From positions 1-64,000 of the forward strand of contig NZ_LFLU01000003.1 of assembly GCF_001189965.1 (NCBI RefSeq): a DNA stretch of 64,000 bases, written 5' to 3'. Source of the DNA: Herbaspirillum rhizosphaerae. GTDB taxonomy: Bacteria > Pseudomonadota > Gammaproteobacteria > Burkholderiales > Burkholderiaceae_D. A program made the position numbers and the translations under genes. The notes under the pieces were generated by a model. The model did not search any database, was not told where the DNA came from, and saw only the letters and a program-made list of their open reading frames with translations. Positions 1 to 9,439 of this stretch are shown here, in pieces. How positions within the stretch are numbered: the stretch's first letter is position 1; each line of letters begins with the position of its first letter.

Positions 1-33
1 CACGGTCGTCCGAAGAAAGAAAAGATTCAATAA
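1..33 (+). CDS. Possible C-terminal end of an upstream gene (partial)
   Basis: Reading from base 1, the frame gives HGRPKKEKIQ followed by TAA at 31-33. The basic GRP-type tail resembles the end of a DNA- or RNA-binding protein, but ten residues cannot identify a family. The gene would converge on the photolyase gene, with 53 bases between their ends. No clear terminator lies between them. Confidence 0.3.
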   Translation, partial: HGRPKKEKIQ

Positions 34-86
34 CAGATAAAGTCGGTCGGAACAAAACACCAAAGCCGTTGCGAACAACCAAAGCT

Positions 87-1583
87 TCAGTCCTCATCCC
101 CCAAATCCTTCTTCACCACCGCATACCTCAACAAGGTCCTCTTCCGCGCCTCAGCATGATCCACCATAGGCTTTGGATAATCCTTCCCCAACTTCACCCC
201 CGCAGCCTTCAACAAGTCAGCAGGACACAGCCAGGGCGCATGAATATGTTTGTCCGGCACCCCCGCCAGCTGCGGCAGATAGCGCCGGATAAACTTGCCG
301 TCGACGTCAAACCTCTCCGACTGCGTAATCGGATTGAAGATGCGGAAGTAAGGTTGCGCATCGCATCCCGAAGACGAGGCCCACTGCCATCCGCCGTTGT
401 TGGCCGACAGATCGAAGTCATTCAGAAAATCAGCAAAGTACTTCTCGCCCCAGCGCCAGTCGATGCCCAGATCCTTGGTCAGGAAACTCGCCACCACCAT
501 GCGCAGGCGATTGTGCATGTAGCCGGTCTGGTTCAGTTGCAGCATGGCGGCATCGACTAGCGGATAACCGGTGCGGCCCTCGCACCACTTCGCAAACAGG
601 TCGCGCGCGTGCTTGCCGCCTTCCCACTGGATCGCGTCGTAATCGGCCTTGAAGGAACGCTCCACCACGCGCGGATAGTGAAACAGGATCATGAAATAGA
701 AATCGCGCCAGACCAGTTCGGACAGCCACACCGGCGCACCGCGACGGCCCTCGCCGATGCGCATGGCGTCGACCGCAGCGCGCGCCAGCGTGCGGATGGA
801 GATGGTGCCGAAGCGCAGATGCACCGACAGATACGACGGCCCTTTGACTGCCGGGAAGTCGCGCGTGTCGCCGTATTTTCCCAGCCGCGGCAGGAAGTCT
901 TCCAGCAATTGCGCCGCGCCGGACATGCCGGTCGGGATGCGCAGGTCTTTCAGATTGGTGGGCAGGAATCCGAGGTCTTTCAGCGTAGGCAGAGCCTTGT
1001 GATGTTTCTTTGACGGCGGGGCGAGCTGTGCGAAATAGGCATCCACTGGATAAGGCTTGAGATAGAAGTCGCCGCCGGGGCCGGACAGCTTGTTCATCCA
1101 CGCGTTCTTGTACGGCGTGAAGACGGAGAAGGGGCGGCCGGCCAGCGACAGTACTTCGTCCTTTTCAAAGATCACCTGATCTTTGTAGCTCAGCAATTGG
1201 CGGCCGTCTTTCTCCAATTGTTTTTTGACGGCGGCATCGCGCTTGATCGCTTGCGGTTCGTAGTCGTGATTGGCGAAGACGGCATCGACGCCAAGCTCCG
1301 CCGCCAGCGCCGGGATGTCTTGCTGCGCCGACGCATGGCGCACGATCAGCGCGCCGCCCGCCTCACGCAAGGCGGCATCGAGTTCGGCAATGCAGGCCAT
1401 GATGAACTCGATGCGGCGATCGGCTTGCAGGCCGTCGGCGAGCAGAGCGTCGAGAATGTCGCGGTCGTAGACGAAGACGCAATGCACCTGTTTGCTTTGC
1501 TTGAGCGCGTAGTACAAGGCGGCGTGATCGCTGATGCGCAGGTCGCGGCGGAACCAGACGAGGGAAGAGTTGAAAGTCGGCAT
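87..1583 (-). CDS. phrB: Deoxyribodipyrimidine photolyase (class I CPD photolyase)
   Basis: A 498-residue flavoprotein that would use blue light to split cyclobutane pyrimidine dimers in DNA. The N-terminal antenna-binding domain opens with SSLVWFRRDLRISDH. The C-terminal FAD-binding half holds the family blocks TGYPLVDAAMLQLNQTGYMH, RMVVASFL and a WRWGEKYF...NNGGWQWASS region, which carries tryptophans of the electron-transfer path. Length fits the family (about 470-510). I chose the ATG at 1583 because the protein then begins just before the conserved WFRRDLR block. An upstream TTG in frame at 1637 would add 18 unconserved residues. Convergent with the fragment at the left edge and separated from livF by a strong terminator. 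Confidence 0.93.
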   Translation of the reverse strand: MPTFNSSLVWFRRDLRISDHAALYYALKQSKQVHCVFVYDRDILDALLADGLQADRRIEFIMACIAELDAALREAGGALIVRHASAQQDIPALAAELGVDAVFANHDYEPQAIKRDAAVKKQLEKDGRQLLSYKDQVIFEKDEVLSLAGRPFSVFTPYKNAWMNKLSGPGGDFYLKPYPVDAYFAQLAPPSKKHHKALPTLKDLGFLPTNLKDLRIPTGMSGAAQLLEDFLPRLGKYGDTRDFPAVKGPSYLSVHLRFGTISIRTLARAAVDAMRIGEGRRGAPVWLSELVWRDFYFMILFHYPRVVERSFKADYDAIQWEGGKHARDLFAKWCEGRTGYPLVDAAMLQLNQTGYMHNRLRMVVASFLTKDLGIDWRWGEKYFADFLNDFDLSANNGGWQWASSSGCDAQPYFRIFNPITQSERFDVDGKFIRRYLPQLAGVPDKHIHAPWLCPADLLKAAGVKLGKDYPKPMVDHAEARKRTLLRYAVVKKDLGDED

Positions 1584-1638
1584 GGAGGAGTTGATGAAAG
1601 CAATTACGTCGGATGGTAAAGCATTCGGGCGGTACAAA

Positions 1639-1670
1639 CAAAAACAGCGACCGTCGGGTCGCTGTTTTTG
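1639..1670 (-). terminator. Bidirectional rho-independent terminator downstream of livF
   Basis: A perfect 14-bp stem (1639-1652 with 1657-1670) and a GTCG loop, with A-tract and T-tract built into the arms so it can work on both strands. It ends the minus-strand liv operon just past livF and isolates the photolyase gene from read-through. Confidence 0.88.
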
Positions 1671-1691
1671 TTTGCCGAAAACCGGAAGCGA

Positions 1692-2417
1692 TCAGCCGCC
1701 CAGATAGGCTTCGACCACTTTCGGATTGTGCAACAGGTTGGCGCCGCTGTCTTCCAGCACGATCTTGCCGGTTTCGAGCACGTAGCCGCGTTGCGCGATG
1801 CGCAGCGCCTGGCGCACGTTTTGTTCGACCAGCAGGACCGTCATGCCGGTCTTGTTGATCTCTTGCACGATGCGGAAGATTTCCTGGATGATCAGCGGGG
1901 CCAGGCCCATCGACGGTTCGTCCAGCAGCAAGACCTTGGGCTTGGCCATCAGCGCGCGGCCGATGGCGAGCATTTGCTGTTCGCCGCCGGAGAGGTTGCC
2001 GGCCAGGCCCTTGGCGCGGTTCTTCAGGACCGGAAACAGAGAGTAAACCCATTCCAGGTCGCCGGCGATGGCGGGCTTGTCCTTGCGCGTGTAGGCGCCC
2101 AGTGCAAGGTTTTCTTCGACGGTCAGCGTGGTCAGCGTGGCGCGGCCTTCGGCCACTTGCACCACGCCGCTGCCGACGATGCGGTGCGGCGACTGCTGCG
2201 TGATGTCGGCGCCGTTGAACAGCACTTTGCCGCGCGACGCCTTGACCAGGCCGGAAATTGCCAGCAAGGAGGTGCTCTTGCCGGCGCCGTTTGCGCCGAC
2301 CAGCGCGGTGATTTCGCCTTCGTTCAGGGTCAGGCTGATGCCTTTGACGGCTTCAATGTGGCCGTAGGAAACCGCCAGGTCCTGGACTTGCAGAATGACG
2401 TTGGGGACTTGGCTCAT
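1692..2417 (-). CDS. livF: Branched-chain amino acid ABC transporter, ATP-binding protein LivF
   Basis: One of two cytoplasmic ATPase subunits of a high-affinity Leu/Ile/Val-type (HAAT) importer. 241 residues, the usual LivF size. Walker A GANGAGKST lies near residue 40, the ABC signature LSGGEQQML near 145, and Walker B LLLDEPSMGL follows it, with the switch histidine position occupied by LLVEQNV as is typical for LivF. It is the last gene of livH-livM-livG-livF, two bases after the livG stop, so translation is probably coupled. Substrate specificity cannot be read from the ATPase. Confidence 0.93.
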   Translation of the reverse strand: MSQVPNVILQVQDLAVSYGHIEAVKGISLTLNEGEITALVGANGAGKSTSLLAISGLVKASRGKVLFNGADITQQSPHRIVGSGVVQVAEGRATLTTLTVEENLALGAYTRKDKPAIAGDLEWVYSLFPVLKNRAKGLAGNLSGGEQQMLAIGRALMAKPKVLLLDEPSMGLAPLIIQEIFRIVQEINKTGMTVLLVEQNVRQALRIAQRGYVLETGKIVLEDSGANLLHNPKVVEAYLGG

Positions 2418-2419
2418 GG

Positions 2420-3181
2420 TTACGCTTCTTCCTTGCCGAGGTAGGCCTCGATCACTTCCTGATTGTTCTTGATCTCATCCGGTGTGCCTTCGGCGATGAT
2501 CTTGCCGAAGTTGAGCACGGCGACGCGGTCGCACAGGCCCATCACGAAACGCATGTCGTGCTCGATCATGAAGATCGAGAAACCGCGCTGCTTGATGTTG
2601 ATGATTTCGGCCATGAGCTCGGTCTTTTCGGCCGGATTCATGCCGGCCACCGGTTCGTCCAGCAGCAGCAGCTTGGGCTTGGTCGCCAGCGCGCGGGCGA
2701 ATTCCAGCTTGCGCTGTTCGCCGTAGGAGAGGCTGTCGGCGAGCATCTCGGCCTTGTGATCCAGGCGCACCCAGGACAGCAGCTCCAGCGCGCGTTCGCG
2801 GGCTTCCTTTTCGATCTTGCGGAACGAGCCGAGGTTCAGCAGCAGGCCGCCGAAGCCGTAGTCGAGGTGATCGTGCATGCCGACCACGACGTTTTCCAGC
2901 AGGGTCATTTCCTTGAACACGCGGATGTTCTGGAAGGTGCGGGCGATGCCGCGCTCGGTGATCTTGTGCGGGGCGACGTTGCCGATGTCCTGGCCGTCGA
3001 ACACGATGTTGCCGGAGGAGGCGCGCAGCAGGCCGGTGATCAGGTTGAACACGGTGGTCTTGCCGGCGCCGTTGGGGCCGATCAGACCGAAGATGCCGCC
3101 TTCCGGCACATGGAACTGGACGCCTTGCAGGACCTGCAAACCGCCGAAGTTTTTACTGATCTGGTTGAATTGTAAAAGCAT
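2420..3181 (-). CDS. livG: Branched-chain amino acid ABC transporter, ATP-binding protein LivG
   Basis: Second ATPase of the HAAT-type importer, 253 residues. Walker A GPNGAGKTT sits near residue 37, the signature LSYGEQRKLE near 150, Walker B LLLDEPVAGMNP next, and the switch region reads FMIEHDM. The longer loop after Walker A and the C-terminal EAYLGKEEA are typical of LivG. Its ATG overlaps the livM stop codon by one base (ATGA arrangement), supporting translational coupling inside one operon. Confidence 0.93.
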   Translation of the reverse strand: MLLQFNQISKNFGGLQVLQGVQFHVPEGGIFGLIGPNGAGKTTVFNLITGLLRASSGNIVFDGQDIGNVAPHKITERGIARTFQNIRVFKEMTLLENVVVGMHDHLDYGFGGLLLNLGSFRKIEKEARERALELLSWVRLDHKAEMLADSLSYGEQRKLEFARALATKPKLLLLDEPVAGMNPAEKTELMAEIINIKQRGFSIFMIEHDMRFVMGLCDRVAVLNFGKIIAEGTPDEIKNNQEVIEAYLGKEEA

Positions 3182-4071
3182 CAGTTCACCTTCTTGCTTG
3201 CAGAGTTAGTAGCATTACGGCGTTGCATGAACGCGCGAATGCGACGCGGATCCCAGATACCCTTCGGCAGATACAGCACGACGAGGATCAGGATCAGGCC
3301 GTTGGCGGCCAGGCGGAAGTCCTTGAAATGGCGCAGCACTTCGGGCAGCAGCGACAGGATGGTCGAGCCTATCATCGGGCCGATCAGGTTGCTGGTGCCG
3401 CCGAACACGGCCATGGTCAGGATGTCCACGGCGTTTTCAAAACCGTAGTTGTTGGGGCCGATGGTGAAGGTGTAGTGCGCATTCAAGGCGCCGGCCACAC
3501 CCGCGATCGCAGCGCCGATGACGAAGGCCAAAAGCTTGTAGCCGGCCACGTTGACGCCCATCAGGCGGGCCGCGACTTCGTCTTCCTTGATCGCTTCAAA
3601 GGCGCGGCCGATCTTGGAGCGGCGCACGCGGGCCAGGAAGTACACGGTCACGCCCAGCAGCAAGACGATGTGCCACCACTCGGTCACCGGCGGCACGCCG
3701 TTGAGACCCATCGGACCGCCGGTGATGTCCATGTTCAGCACCACCACGCGCACCACTTCGCCGAAGCCCAGCGTCGCCATCGCGAGGTAGACGCCGGACA
3801 GGCGCAGCGTCGGGATGCCGATCACCAGCGCCACCAGCGCCGGCAGGGCGCCGCCGGCCGCGAGCGCAACCGGGAAGGGCAGACCTGCCTGCATGGTAAT
3901 CAGGGAGGCGACGTAAGCGCCGATCCCCATGAACGCTGCGTTGGCCAGCGACAGCAGGCCGCACGACAGCGTGACGTAGATTGACAGGGCCAGCATGGCG
4001 TTGACGCCGACGCTGAAGATGACGGTGTTATACGTCGCCCAGAATCCATCCCACCATTCCATCATGTTCAT
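3181..4071 (-). CDS. livM: Branched-chain amino acid ABC transporter permease LivM
   Basis: Inner-membrane permease of 296 residues with about eight to nine hydrophobic segments. The family block SCGLLSLANAAFMGIGAYVA lies near residues 35-55, and the coupling-helix region reads GRAFEAIKEDEVAARLMGVN. It would pair with LivH to form the translocation pore. Positioned between livH (four bases upstream) and livG (overlapping). The short hydrophilic C-terminus is basic, consistent with a cytoplasmic end. Confidence 0.92.
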   Translation of the reverse strand: MNMMEWWDGFWATYNTVIFSVGVNAMLALSIYVTLSCGLLSLANAAFMGIGAYVASLITMQAGLPFPVALAAGGALPALVALVIGIPTLRLSGVYLAMATLGFGEVVRVVVLNMDITGGPMGLNGVPPVTEWWHIVLLLGVTVYFLARVRRSKIGRAFEAIKEDEVAARLMGVNVAGYKLLAFVIGAAIAGVAGALNAHYTFTIGPNNYGFENAVDILTMAVFGGTSNLIGPMIGSTILSLLPEVLRHFKDFRLAANGLILILVVLYLPKGIWDPRRIRAFMQRRNATNSASKKVN

Positions 4072-4075
4072 GGGA

Positions 4076-4957
4076 TTAAGCCTTTCTTTCCAGCACTTTG
4101 CCGAACATGCCGGAAGGCTTGACCAACAAAATCAAAAACAGGAGACCGAACGCTACCGCATCGCGGAAGTCGCTCGAAATGTAGGCTACCGTCAGCACCT
4201 CGGCAAAGCCGAGGAACAAGCCGCCGATCATGGCGCCGCGGATGTCGCCCATGCCGCCCAGGATGATGACGGCGATGCCCTTGTGCAGCATCGGCTGGCC
4301 CATGAAGGGCGAGATCGCGTTAAACGACAGGCCGACCAGCACGCCCGCTGCGCCACCCAGGGCTGCTGCTGCAAACGAGGTCAGGTAGAACAGGCCTTCG
4401 ACGTTGATGCCCAGCAGGTAAGCGGCTTTCGGCGACTCGGCAATGGCGCGCAGCGCGCGGCCCAGTTGCGTGCGGCGCATCACGGCCAGCAGCACGATCA
4501 TCAGCACGAAGGCGATGACCACGATGCCGACCTGCACGGCGGTGACGTGCAGGTTGCCGATGGTGACGCTGTCTTCCGGAATGGTGCCGACCGGGAAGCG
4601 CTTGTTCTCGGCGCCGAACAGGCCTTGCGCGAGATTGGTCAGCATGATCGCGACGCCGATGGTGGCGATCATGGGAATCAAATGGGGGGCATTGCGCTTG
4701 CGCAGCGGTTTCAGCACCAGGAAGTCGACGATGAGGCCGATCAGTCCGGTGGCGACCATTGCCGCCAGCATGGCCAGCCAGAGCGGCAGCGCCAGTTGTT
4801 CGACCAGCAGCAGGGCGGCATAGCTGCCCAGCATGAAGATCGCGCCGTGCGACAGGTTGATGACGCCGAGCACGCCGAACACCAGCGTGAATCCAAGCGC
4901 AAAGAGCGCATAGACGCTGCCTAGCGAAAGGGCATTGATAAGTTGTTGTTCTAACAT
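4076..4957 (-). CDS. livH: Branched-chain amino acid ABC transporter permease LivH
   Basis: First gene of the transporter operon, a 293-residue integral membrane permease. It begins MLEQQLINALSLGSVYALFA and has the conserved LGVINLSHGAIFMLGSYAA block of LivH proteins, plus the coupling motif RALRAIAESPKAAYLLGIN. The ribosome site is weak (a short AGG run just before ATG). The operon promoter should lie in 4958-5141, where I see no confident -35/-10 pair. livJ reads in the same direction upstream but ends in its own terminator, so some read-through or a separate promoter drives livH. Confidence 0.92.
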   Translation of the reverse strand: MLEQQLINALSLGSVYALFALGFTLVFGVLGVINLSHGAIFMLGSYAALLLVEQLALPLWLAMLAAMVATGLIGLIVDFLVLKPLRKRNAPHLIPMIATIGVAIMLTNLAQGLFGAENKRFPVGTIPEDSVTIGNLHVTAVQVGIVVIAFVLMIVLLAVMRRTQLGRALRAIAESPKAAYLLGINVEGLFYLTSFAAAALGGAAGVLVGLSFNAISPFMGQPMLHKGIAVIILGGMGDIRGAMIGGLFLGFAEVLTVAYISSDFRDAVAFGLLFLILLVKPSGMFGKVLERKA

Positions 4958-5141
4958 AGGACCTGCGAATAGAGTAGTGACGAATGGTGAGGAGCGCCGG
5001 TCTCATCCGTCAGTCATGCATGAACATGCACGCGCTGGCAGGCTGGCGATGTATCCCTCGTTACATCAGAAAAGCGGCTTTTGGCTAGCCTGTTCTTTTT
5101 CGCGATTGGGTAAAACTGGTGACACTAACCGGGCAGTGGGA

Positions 5142-5173
5142 ACAAAAAGACTCCGGTAAAAAATACCGGAGTC
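5142..5173 (-). terminator. Rho-independent terminator of livJ
   Basis: Ten-base arms 5149-5158 and 5164-5173 with an AAAAA loop. On the minus strand the stem is followed by a T-run (complement of 5142-5148). It lies 27 bases past the livJ stop, so the abundant binding protein can be made in excess over the membrane components encoded further downstream. Confidence 0.88.
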
Positions 5174-5199
5174 TTTGCGTTCGTTCTTCCTGCCGGAAA

Positions 5200-6366
5200 T
5201 TACTTCAGCAGAGTGAACTTGCCGCCCTTGGCGATGCTGACGACAGCTTCCTGTTGTGCATCGAAGCCGACTTGCTTGCCGGCGACGGCAGGCGCAGCGC
5301 GGAAGGCGAACTTGCCGGTGGCGCCGTCGATCTTGACTGCAGGCAGGGCCAGACGCAGAGCGTCACGATCCTTGTCCAGTGCGCCGGACAGCTTGACGTT
5401 CTTGAGCGCTTCGGCAACCACGTGCAGCGCATCGTAGGCCTGGGCGGAGAACTGGTCAGGGTCGGATCCGAACTTGGCCTTGTACGCAGCGATGAACGCC
5501 TTGTTGGCCGGTGTCAGGTTTTCCGACGACCATGGGCTGCCCATCAGCGTGTTGTCGCCGGCATCCTTGGCGATTTCAAACAGCTTCGGCGAGTTCAGGC
5601 CGTTGCCGCCGATGAACGGTTGCTTCATGCCCAGCGTGCGGGTTTGCAGGATGATGTTGGCAGCTTCTTCGGCCAGGCAGGAGCAGACGATGGCGTCAGG
5701 GTTGCCGGCCTTGATCTTGGTCAGCTGCGCCTTGAAGTCGACGTCGCCCTTGGCATAAGCCTCGGTTGTCGTGACCGGGATCTTTTGCTGTTCCAGCGTG
5801 GCCTTGAAGACGTCGTAGCCGGACTTGGTGAACGCATCGTCGTTACCGTAGATCACGGCGACCTTCTTGATGCCGAAATGCTTGACGGCAGCCTTGACGG
5901 TCACTGGCAGCACGTCGGCTTCCATGACGGAGTTGCGGAACGTGAACGGGCCCATGGCGGTGATGCCGTCGGCAGTGTTGCTGGTGCCGAAAGCGACGAC
6001 CTTGGCGGCGTTGGCGATCGGGTCAGCAGCGAAAGCGGAATTGGACAGGGTCGGGCCGAAGACCATCAGCACCTTGTCCTGGAAAATCAGTTTCTTGAAG
6101 ACGTTGATGGCTTCTTCTTTCTTGCCTTGTTCGTCTTCTGCAATCAGGACCAGTTTGTTGCCGTTGACGCCGCCCTTGGCGTTGACTTCGTCGGCAGCCA
6201 AGGTGAAGCCGTTCTTGATGGCGACGCCGTATTTGGCGGCAGGGCCGGTCAGTGCTGCGGCGAGGCCGAGCTTGACGTCGGCAGCCAGTGCTGCATTTGC
6301 CAGGGTTGCACCGATCATCAGCGCAGGCAAGGTCTTTAAAGCGGTTTTAAGCATGTTGAATCGCAT
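5200..6366 (-). CDS. livJ: Branched-chain amino acid ABC transporter substrate-binding protein (LivJ/LivK type)
   Basis: A 388-residue periplasmic binding protein of the HAAT family. A signal peptide covers about residues 1-29 (basic start, hydrophobic core, ANAALAAD cleavage region). The mature protein has the type I periplasmic fold landmarks ALTGPAAKYG near the start and GGVNGNKLVLIAEDEQ, and ends in a long lobe with YDALHVVAEALK. The start is supported by AAGGAGA eight bases before the ATG. Transcribed toward the livHMGF operon and separated from it by a terminator, a common way to overproduce the receptor. The exact ligand is not readable. Confidence 0.9.
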   Translation of the reverse strand: MRFNMLKTALKTLPALMIGATLANAALAADVKLGLAAALTGPAAKYGVAIKNGFTLAADEVNAKGGVNGNKLVLIAEDEQGKKEEAINVFKKLIFQDKVLMVFGPTLSNSAFAADPIANAAKVVAFGTSNTADGITAMGPFTFRNSVMEADVLPVTVKAAVKHFGIKKVAVIYGNDDAFTKSGYDVFKATLEQQKIPVTTTEAYAKGDVDFKAQLTKIKAGNPDAIVCSCLAEEAANIILQTRTLGMKQPFIGGNGLNSPKLFEIAKDAGDNTLMGSPWSSENLTPANKAFIAAYKAKFGSDPDQFSAQAYDALHVVAEALKNVKLSGALDKDRDALRLALPAVKIDGATGKFAFRAAPAVAGKQVGFDAQQEAVVSIAKGGKFTLLK

Positions 6367-6786
6367 CGAGTTCTCTCCTTAGTTAGATATTCTTATAGAG
6401 GATGACGCGAAATATGAACCGGAGGTAACCGGTGCAGGAAATCTTGGGTGGGATCTCCCTATTTTGCTCCATCCTCTTTAGGCCGTCGTGCGGCCTTTGG
6501 GATACAACCGGTCAAGAATACCGTAAACCGGTTTAAACACACTGCTGCACTGCAACCTGATAAGTCGTTTTGCAACCGTCTGCTGACTTCGCCGAGGCGA
6601 AGGTGACACTGATGACAGATTTGATGCTGGCCTGTATTGCTACCGGCCGGTCCAACTGATTACCTCGCACTGCTACTTTTGGTACAGACTCAGTACAGCG
6701 GCATCCGGGTCGCGTTGGCAGTTCGGATGCCGCTGGTATTTCCTTATTGCTTTATTCCTTGCAGCGCATTGTTGCAACTGCGCTCT
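6367..6786. other. 420-base intergenic region between livJ and argH
   Basis: No convincing gene. It must hold the livJ promoter near its left end; a TATAAG-like -10 on the minus strand lies at 6391-6396, without a good -35. The hexamer ACCGGT occurs at 6428-6433, 6507-6512 and 6527-6532, the last joined to the palindrome GTTTAAAC. An 11-bp inverted repeat (6697-6707 with 6724-6734) lies 53 bases past the argH stop and may end argH transcription, although no T-run follows it on the minus strand. Confidence 0.5.
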
Positions 6787-8178
6787 TTACAGCGACTTGC
6801 GCACTTCCGCGATCGCCAGGCGCACCTGGTTCGGGGCGGTGCCGCCGATGTGGTCGCGGGCGGCGACGGAGCCTTCCAGCGTCAGGACGCCGAAGATGTC
6901 GTTCTCGATCAATGGCGAATAGACGCGCAGTTCGTCCAGCGTCAGGTCCGACAGGTCGCAGTTGCGGTCGACGCAGGTGCGCACGGCGTGAGCGACGGCT
7001 TCGTGGGCATCGCGGAAGGGCAGGCCCTTCTTGACCAGATAGTCGGCCAGGTCGGTGGCGGTGGCGTAGCCCTGCAACGCGGCGGCGCGCATGGCTTCCG
7101 GCTTGACGGTGATGCCGCGCGCCATGTCGGCGAAAATGCGCAGCGTGTCGGTCAGCGTGTCGACGGTGTCGAACAGCGGTTCCTTGTCTTCCTGGTTGTC
7201 CTTGTTGTAGGCCAGCGGCTGGCCTTTCATCAGGGTCAGCAGGGCGATCAGGTGGCCGTTGACGCGGCCGGTCTTGCCGCGCGCCAGTTCGGGCACGTCC
7301 GGATTTTTCTTTTGCGGCATGATCGACGAACCGGTGCAGAAGCGGTCGGCGATGTCGATGAAGCCGACGCGCGGGCTCATCCAGATCACCAGTTCTTCGG
7401 ACATGCGCGAAATGTGGGTCATCACCAGCGCGGCGGCGGCGCAGAATTCGATGGCGAAGTCGCGGTCGGAAACCGCGTCCAGCGAATTGCGGCAGACGTC
7501 GTCGAAGCCTAGCGTCTTGGCCACGCGCAGGCGGTCGATCGGGAAGGTCGTGCCGGCCAGTGCGGCGGCGCCCAGCGGCAGGCGGTTGACGCGCTTGCGG
7601 GCGTCTGCCATGCGCTCGGCGTCGCGGCCGAACATTTCAACGTAAGCCAGCACGTGGTGGCCGAAAGTGATCGGCTGCGCCACTTGCATATGGGTGAAAC
7701 CCGGCAGGATGGTGTCGGCGTGCTGTTCGGCCAGATCCACCAAGGCGGCGCGCAGGTCGCGCAGCAGGCCGCTGATGTCGTCGATGGCGGCGCGCATGTA
7801 CAGGCGGATGTCGGTGGCGACCTGGTCGTTGCGCGAGCGGCCGGTGTGCAGACGCTTGCCGGCGTCGCCGACCAGTTCGGTCAGGCGCTTTTCAATGTTC
7901 AGGTGGACGTCTTCGAGGTCGAGCAGCCATTCGAACTGGCCGCCGTCGATTTCACCCTTGATCTGGGTCATGCCGCGCTGGATATCGGCGTAATCCTGCG
8001 CGCTGATGATCTGCTGGTGCGCCAGCATTTCAGCGTGGGCAAGCGAGCCTTGAATGTCGAACTGCGCCAGGCGCTTGTCGAAAAAGACAGAAGCGGTGTA
8101 ACGTTTCACCAGATCGGAAACGGGTTCGGAAAAGCGAGCCGACCAGGCTTCGCCTTTTTTCGATAATTGAGCGGTCAT
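6787..8178 (-). CDS. argH: Argininosuccinate lyase
   Basis: Cytoplasmic enzyme of the last step of arginine synthesis: argininosuccinate to arginine plus fumarate. 463 residues from the ATG at 8178, matching the family (about 460). It shows [12 protein letters not shown] near residue 110 and the fumarase/aspartase superfamily signature [12 protein letters not shown] near residue 280, whose loop carries the catalytic serine. The open frame continues upstream for 72 codons, but this part is unlike the family and the protein fits exactly from [12 protein letters not shown]. It stands alone, with no other arg genes nearby. Confidence 0.95.
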   Translation of the reverse strand: MTAQLSKKGEAWSARFSEPVSDLVKRYTASVFFDKRLAQFDIQGSLAHAEMLAHQQIISAQDYADIQRGMTQIKGEIDGGQFEWLLDLEDVHLNIEKRLTELVGDAGKRLHTGRSRNDQVATDIRLYMRAAIDDISGLLRDLRAALVDLAEQHADTILPGFTHMQVAQPITFGHHVLAYVEMFGRDAERMADARKRVNRLPLGAAALAGTTFPIDRLRVAKTLGFDDVCRNSLDAVSDRDFAIEFCAAAALVMTHISRMSEELVIWMSPRVGFIDIADRFCTGSSIMPQKKNPDVPELARGKTGRVNGHLIALLTLMKGQPLAYNKDNQEDKEPLFDTVDTLTDTLRIFADMARGITVKPEAMRAAALQGYATATDLADYLVKKGLPFRDAHEAVAHAVRTCVDRNCDLSDLTLDELRVYSPLIENDIFGVLTLEGSVAARDHIGGTAPNQVRLAIAEVRKSL

Positions 8179-8519
8179 AGTGGGGGTCCCGGAGAATACG
8201 CGATTATAGCAAGCAGATGACATTTGAGCCACGCCACGGCGCGCCCGGACATGCATCGGCATGGCGCGGATCGTGACGGGACGCAAATTGGCGGCAAGTC
8301 CGGTGCAAGTCAATAGGGAATTTTCTGCGTGGCGCCGATGCAGGCATGATGGCAACATCGAGGCAATTTCAGTGGGGAGTGGCATAAAAAACATTGCACT
8401 CTTGCCAAATCTTGAAGATACTCAAATTGCTGTTTTGTAAATCCAACTAATTCGATTTTGTTGGGTCTGTTAACCAGAAGCCTGACAGGCTCACGTGGTC
8501 TCATCCGGGGAGAGGTCTC
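8179..8519. other. 341-base intergenic region between divergent argH and HDOD genes
   Basis: Must contain both promoters. I find no clear sigma-70 pair, no riboswitch-like structure and no small gene with a ribosome site. A TGGCA...TTGCA resemblance to a sigma-54 promoter near 8381-8397 has the wrong spacing. A short inverted repeat (CCAAC/GTTGG) lies about 65 bases before the HDOD start. Confidence 0.4.
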
Positions 8520-9347
8520 ATGAATTTTGAAGCACTGTTTCAGCAACAAGCAGCATTGCCCAGCATTCCCAAGGTCGTACAGGAAGTCATCGAGAGCTTC
8601 AACAACGACAATGTGTCGATCGAAGACATCGCCAAGAAACTGAGCGCCGACCAGGTCCTCAGCGCCAAGCTGCTGCGCCTGGCGAACTCTTCCTACTATC
8701 ACGTCTCGCGCAGCATCGGCACCGTCGACGACGCCGTGCTGATGCTGGGTTTCATGACCGTGCGCACCCTGGTGGTCAGCACCGGCCTGACCGGCAGCTT
8801 CAAGTCCATGTCGGGCGTGGATCTCAAGCTGTTCTGGCGCTATAGCCTGCATACCGCAATCGTCGCCAAATGGCTGGCGAAGAAGCAGGGACTCAACTCC
8901 GACCTGGCCTTCACGGTCGGCCTGATGCATGCCATCGGCCAACTGGTGATGCATGCCGCCATGCCGGAGCAAACCTTGCAGATCGACAAGATCGCCAGCC
9001 CTATCGATGCGCGCCGCCTGGATGTGGAACACACTTCGTTCGGTTACGATTTTTCCGACGTCGGCGCCGAGTTGGCCAAGCGTTGGCGCTTCCCTGACGA
9101 ATTCTCGGATGCCATCAAGGCCTTCCCGACACCGCTGGAAGTCGCGCCTTTCAACAAGATCGCCGCCGTTATCCACATCGCGGCATGGCGTGCCCGCGCG
9201 GAGGAGAATAAGTATTCCCGCGAGGAAATGGAATCGACTTTCCCGGACGATGTTGCCGCCAAACTGGGCGTGAAATCGACGGTGCTGCTGGATGACTTGC
9301 CGCCGCTGGCCGAGCTGGGCGCGGGGATGGAAGAGTTGATTTCCTGA
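8520..9347 (+). CDS. HDOD-domain protein (putative signalling protein)
   Basis: A 275-residue cytoplasmic protein made almost entirely of an HDOD domain, a degenerate relative of HD phosphohydrolases. The opening LPSIPKVVQEVIE and DQVLSAKLLRLANSSYY are typical of the family's first helices, and the central HTAIVAKWLAKK and MHAIGQLVMH sit where HD enzymes carry metal ligands, though the full HD set is not evident. HDOD proteins often act in signalling or motility control as non-catalytic scaffolds. A purine-rich ribosome site (GGGGAGAGG) precedes the ATG. Single gene closed by a strong terminator; partner unknown. Confidence 0.85.
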   Translation: MNFEALFQQQAALPSIPKVVQEVIESFNNDNVSIEDIAKKLSADQVLSAKLLRLANSSYYHVSRSIGTVDDAVLMLGFMTVRTLVVSTGLTGSFKSMSGVDLKLFWRYSLHTAIVAKWLAKKQGLNSDLAFTVGLMHAIGQLVMHAAMPEQTLQIDKIASPIDARRLDVEHTSFGYDFSDVGAELAKRWRFPDEFSDAIKAFPTPLEVAPFNKIAAVIHIAAWRARAEENKYSREEMESTFPDDVAAKLGVKSTVLLDDLPPLAELGAGMEELIS

Positions 9348-9386
9348 CCGGAAATTGCTCTTCGGAAATTTGCAGATGTTGTAGGA

Positions 9387-9417
9387 TTGCGGCCGCCTTG
9401 TCGGCCGCAATTTTTTT
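9387..9417 (+). terminator. Rho-independent terminator of the HDOD gene
   Basis: Nine-base arms TTGCGGCCG and CGGCCGCAA (9387-9395 and 9402-9410), a six-base loop and seven T at 9411-9417, 40 bases past the stop codon. Confidence 0.92.
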
Positions 9418-9439
9418 GACGTCGCTGAATTGAAATCTC

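Noticed and set aside
8179..8394. Longer argH start with a 72-residue N-terminal extension
   Set aside because: The extension is unlike the family; the ATG at 8178 gives exactly the usual length.
8381..8397. Sigma-54 promoter resemblance (TGGCA...TTGCA) before the HDOD gene
   Set aside because: Thirteen bases separate GG and GC instead of the required ten.
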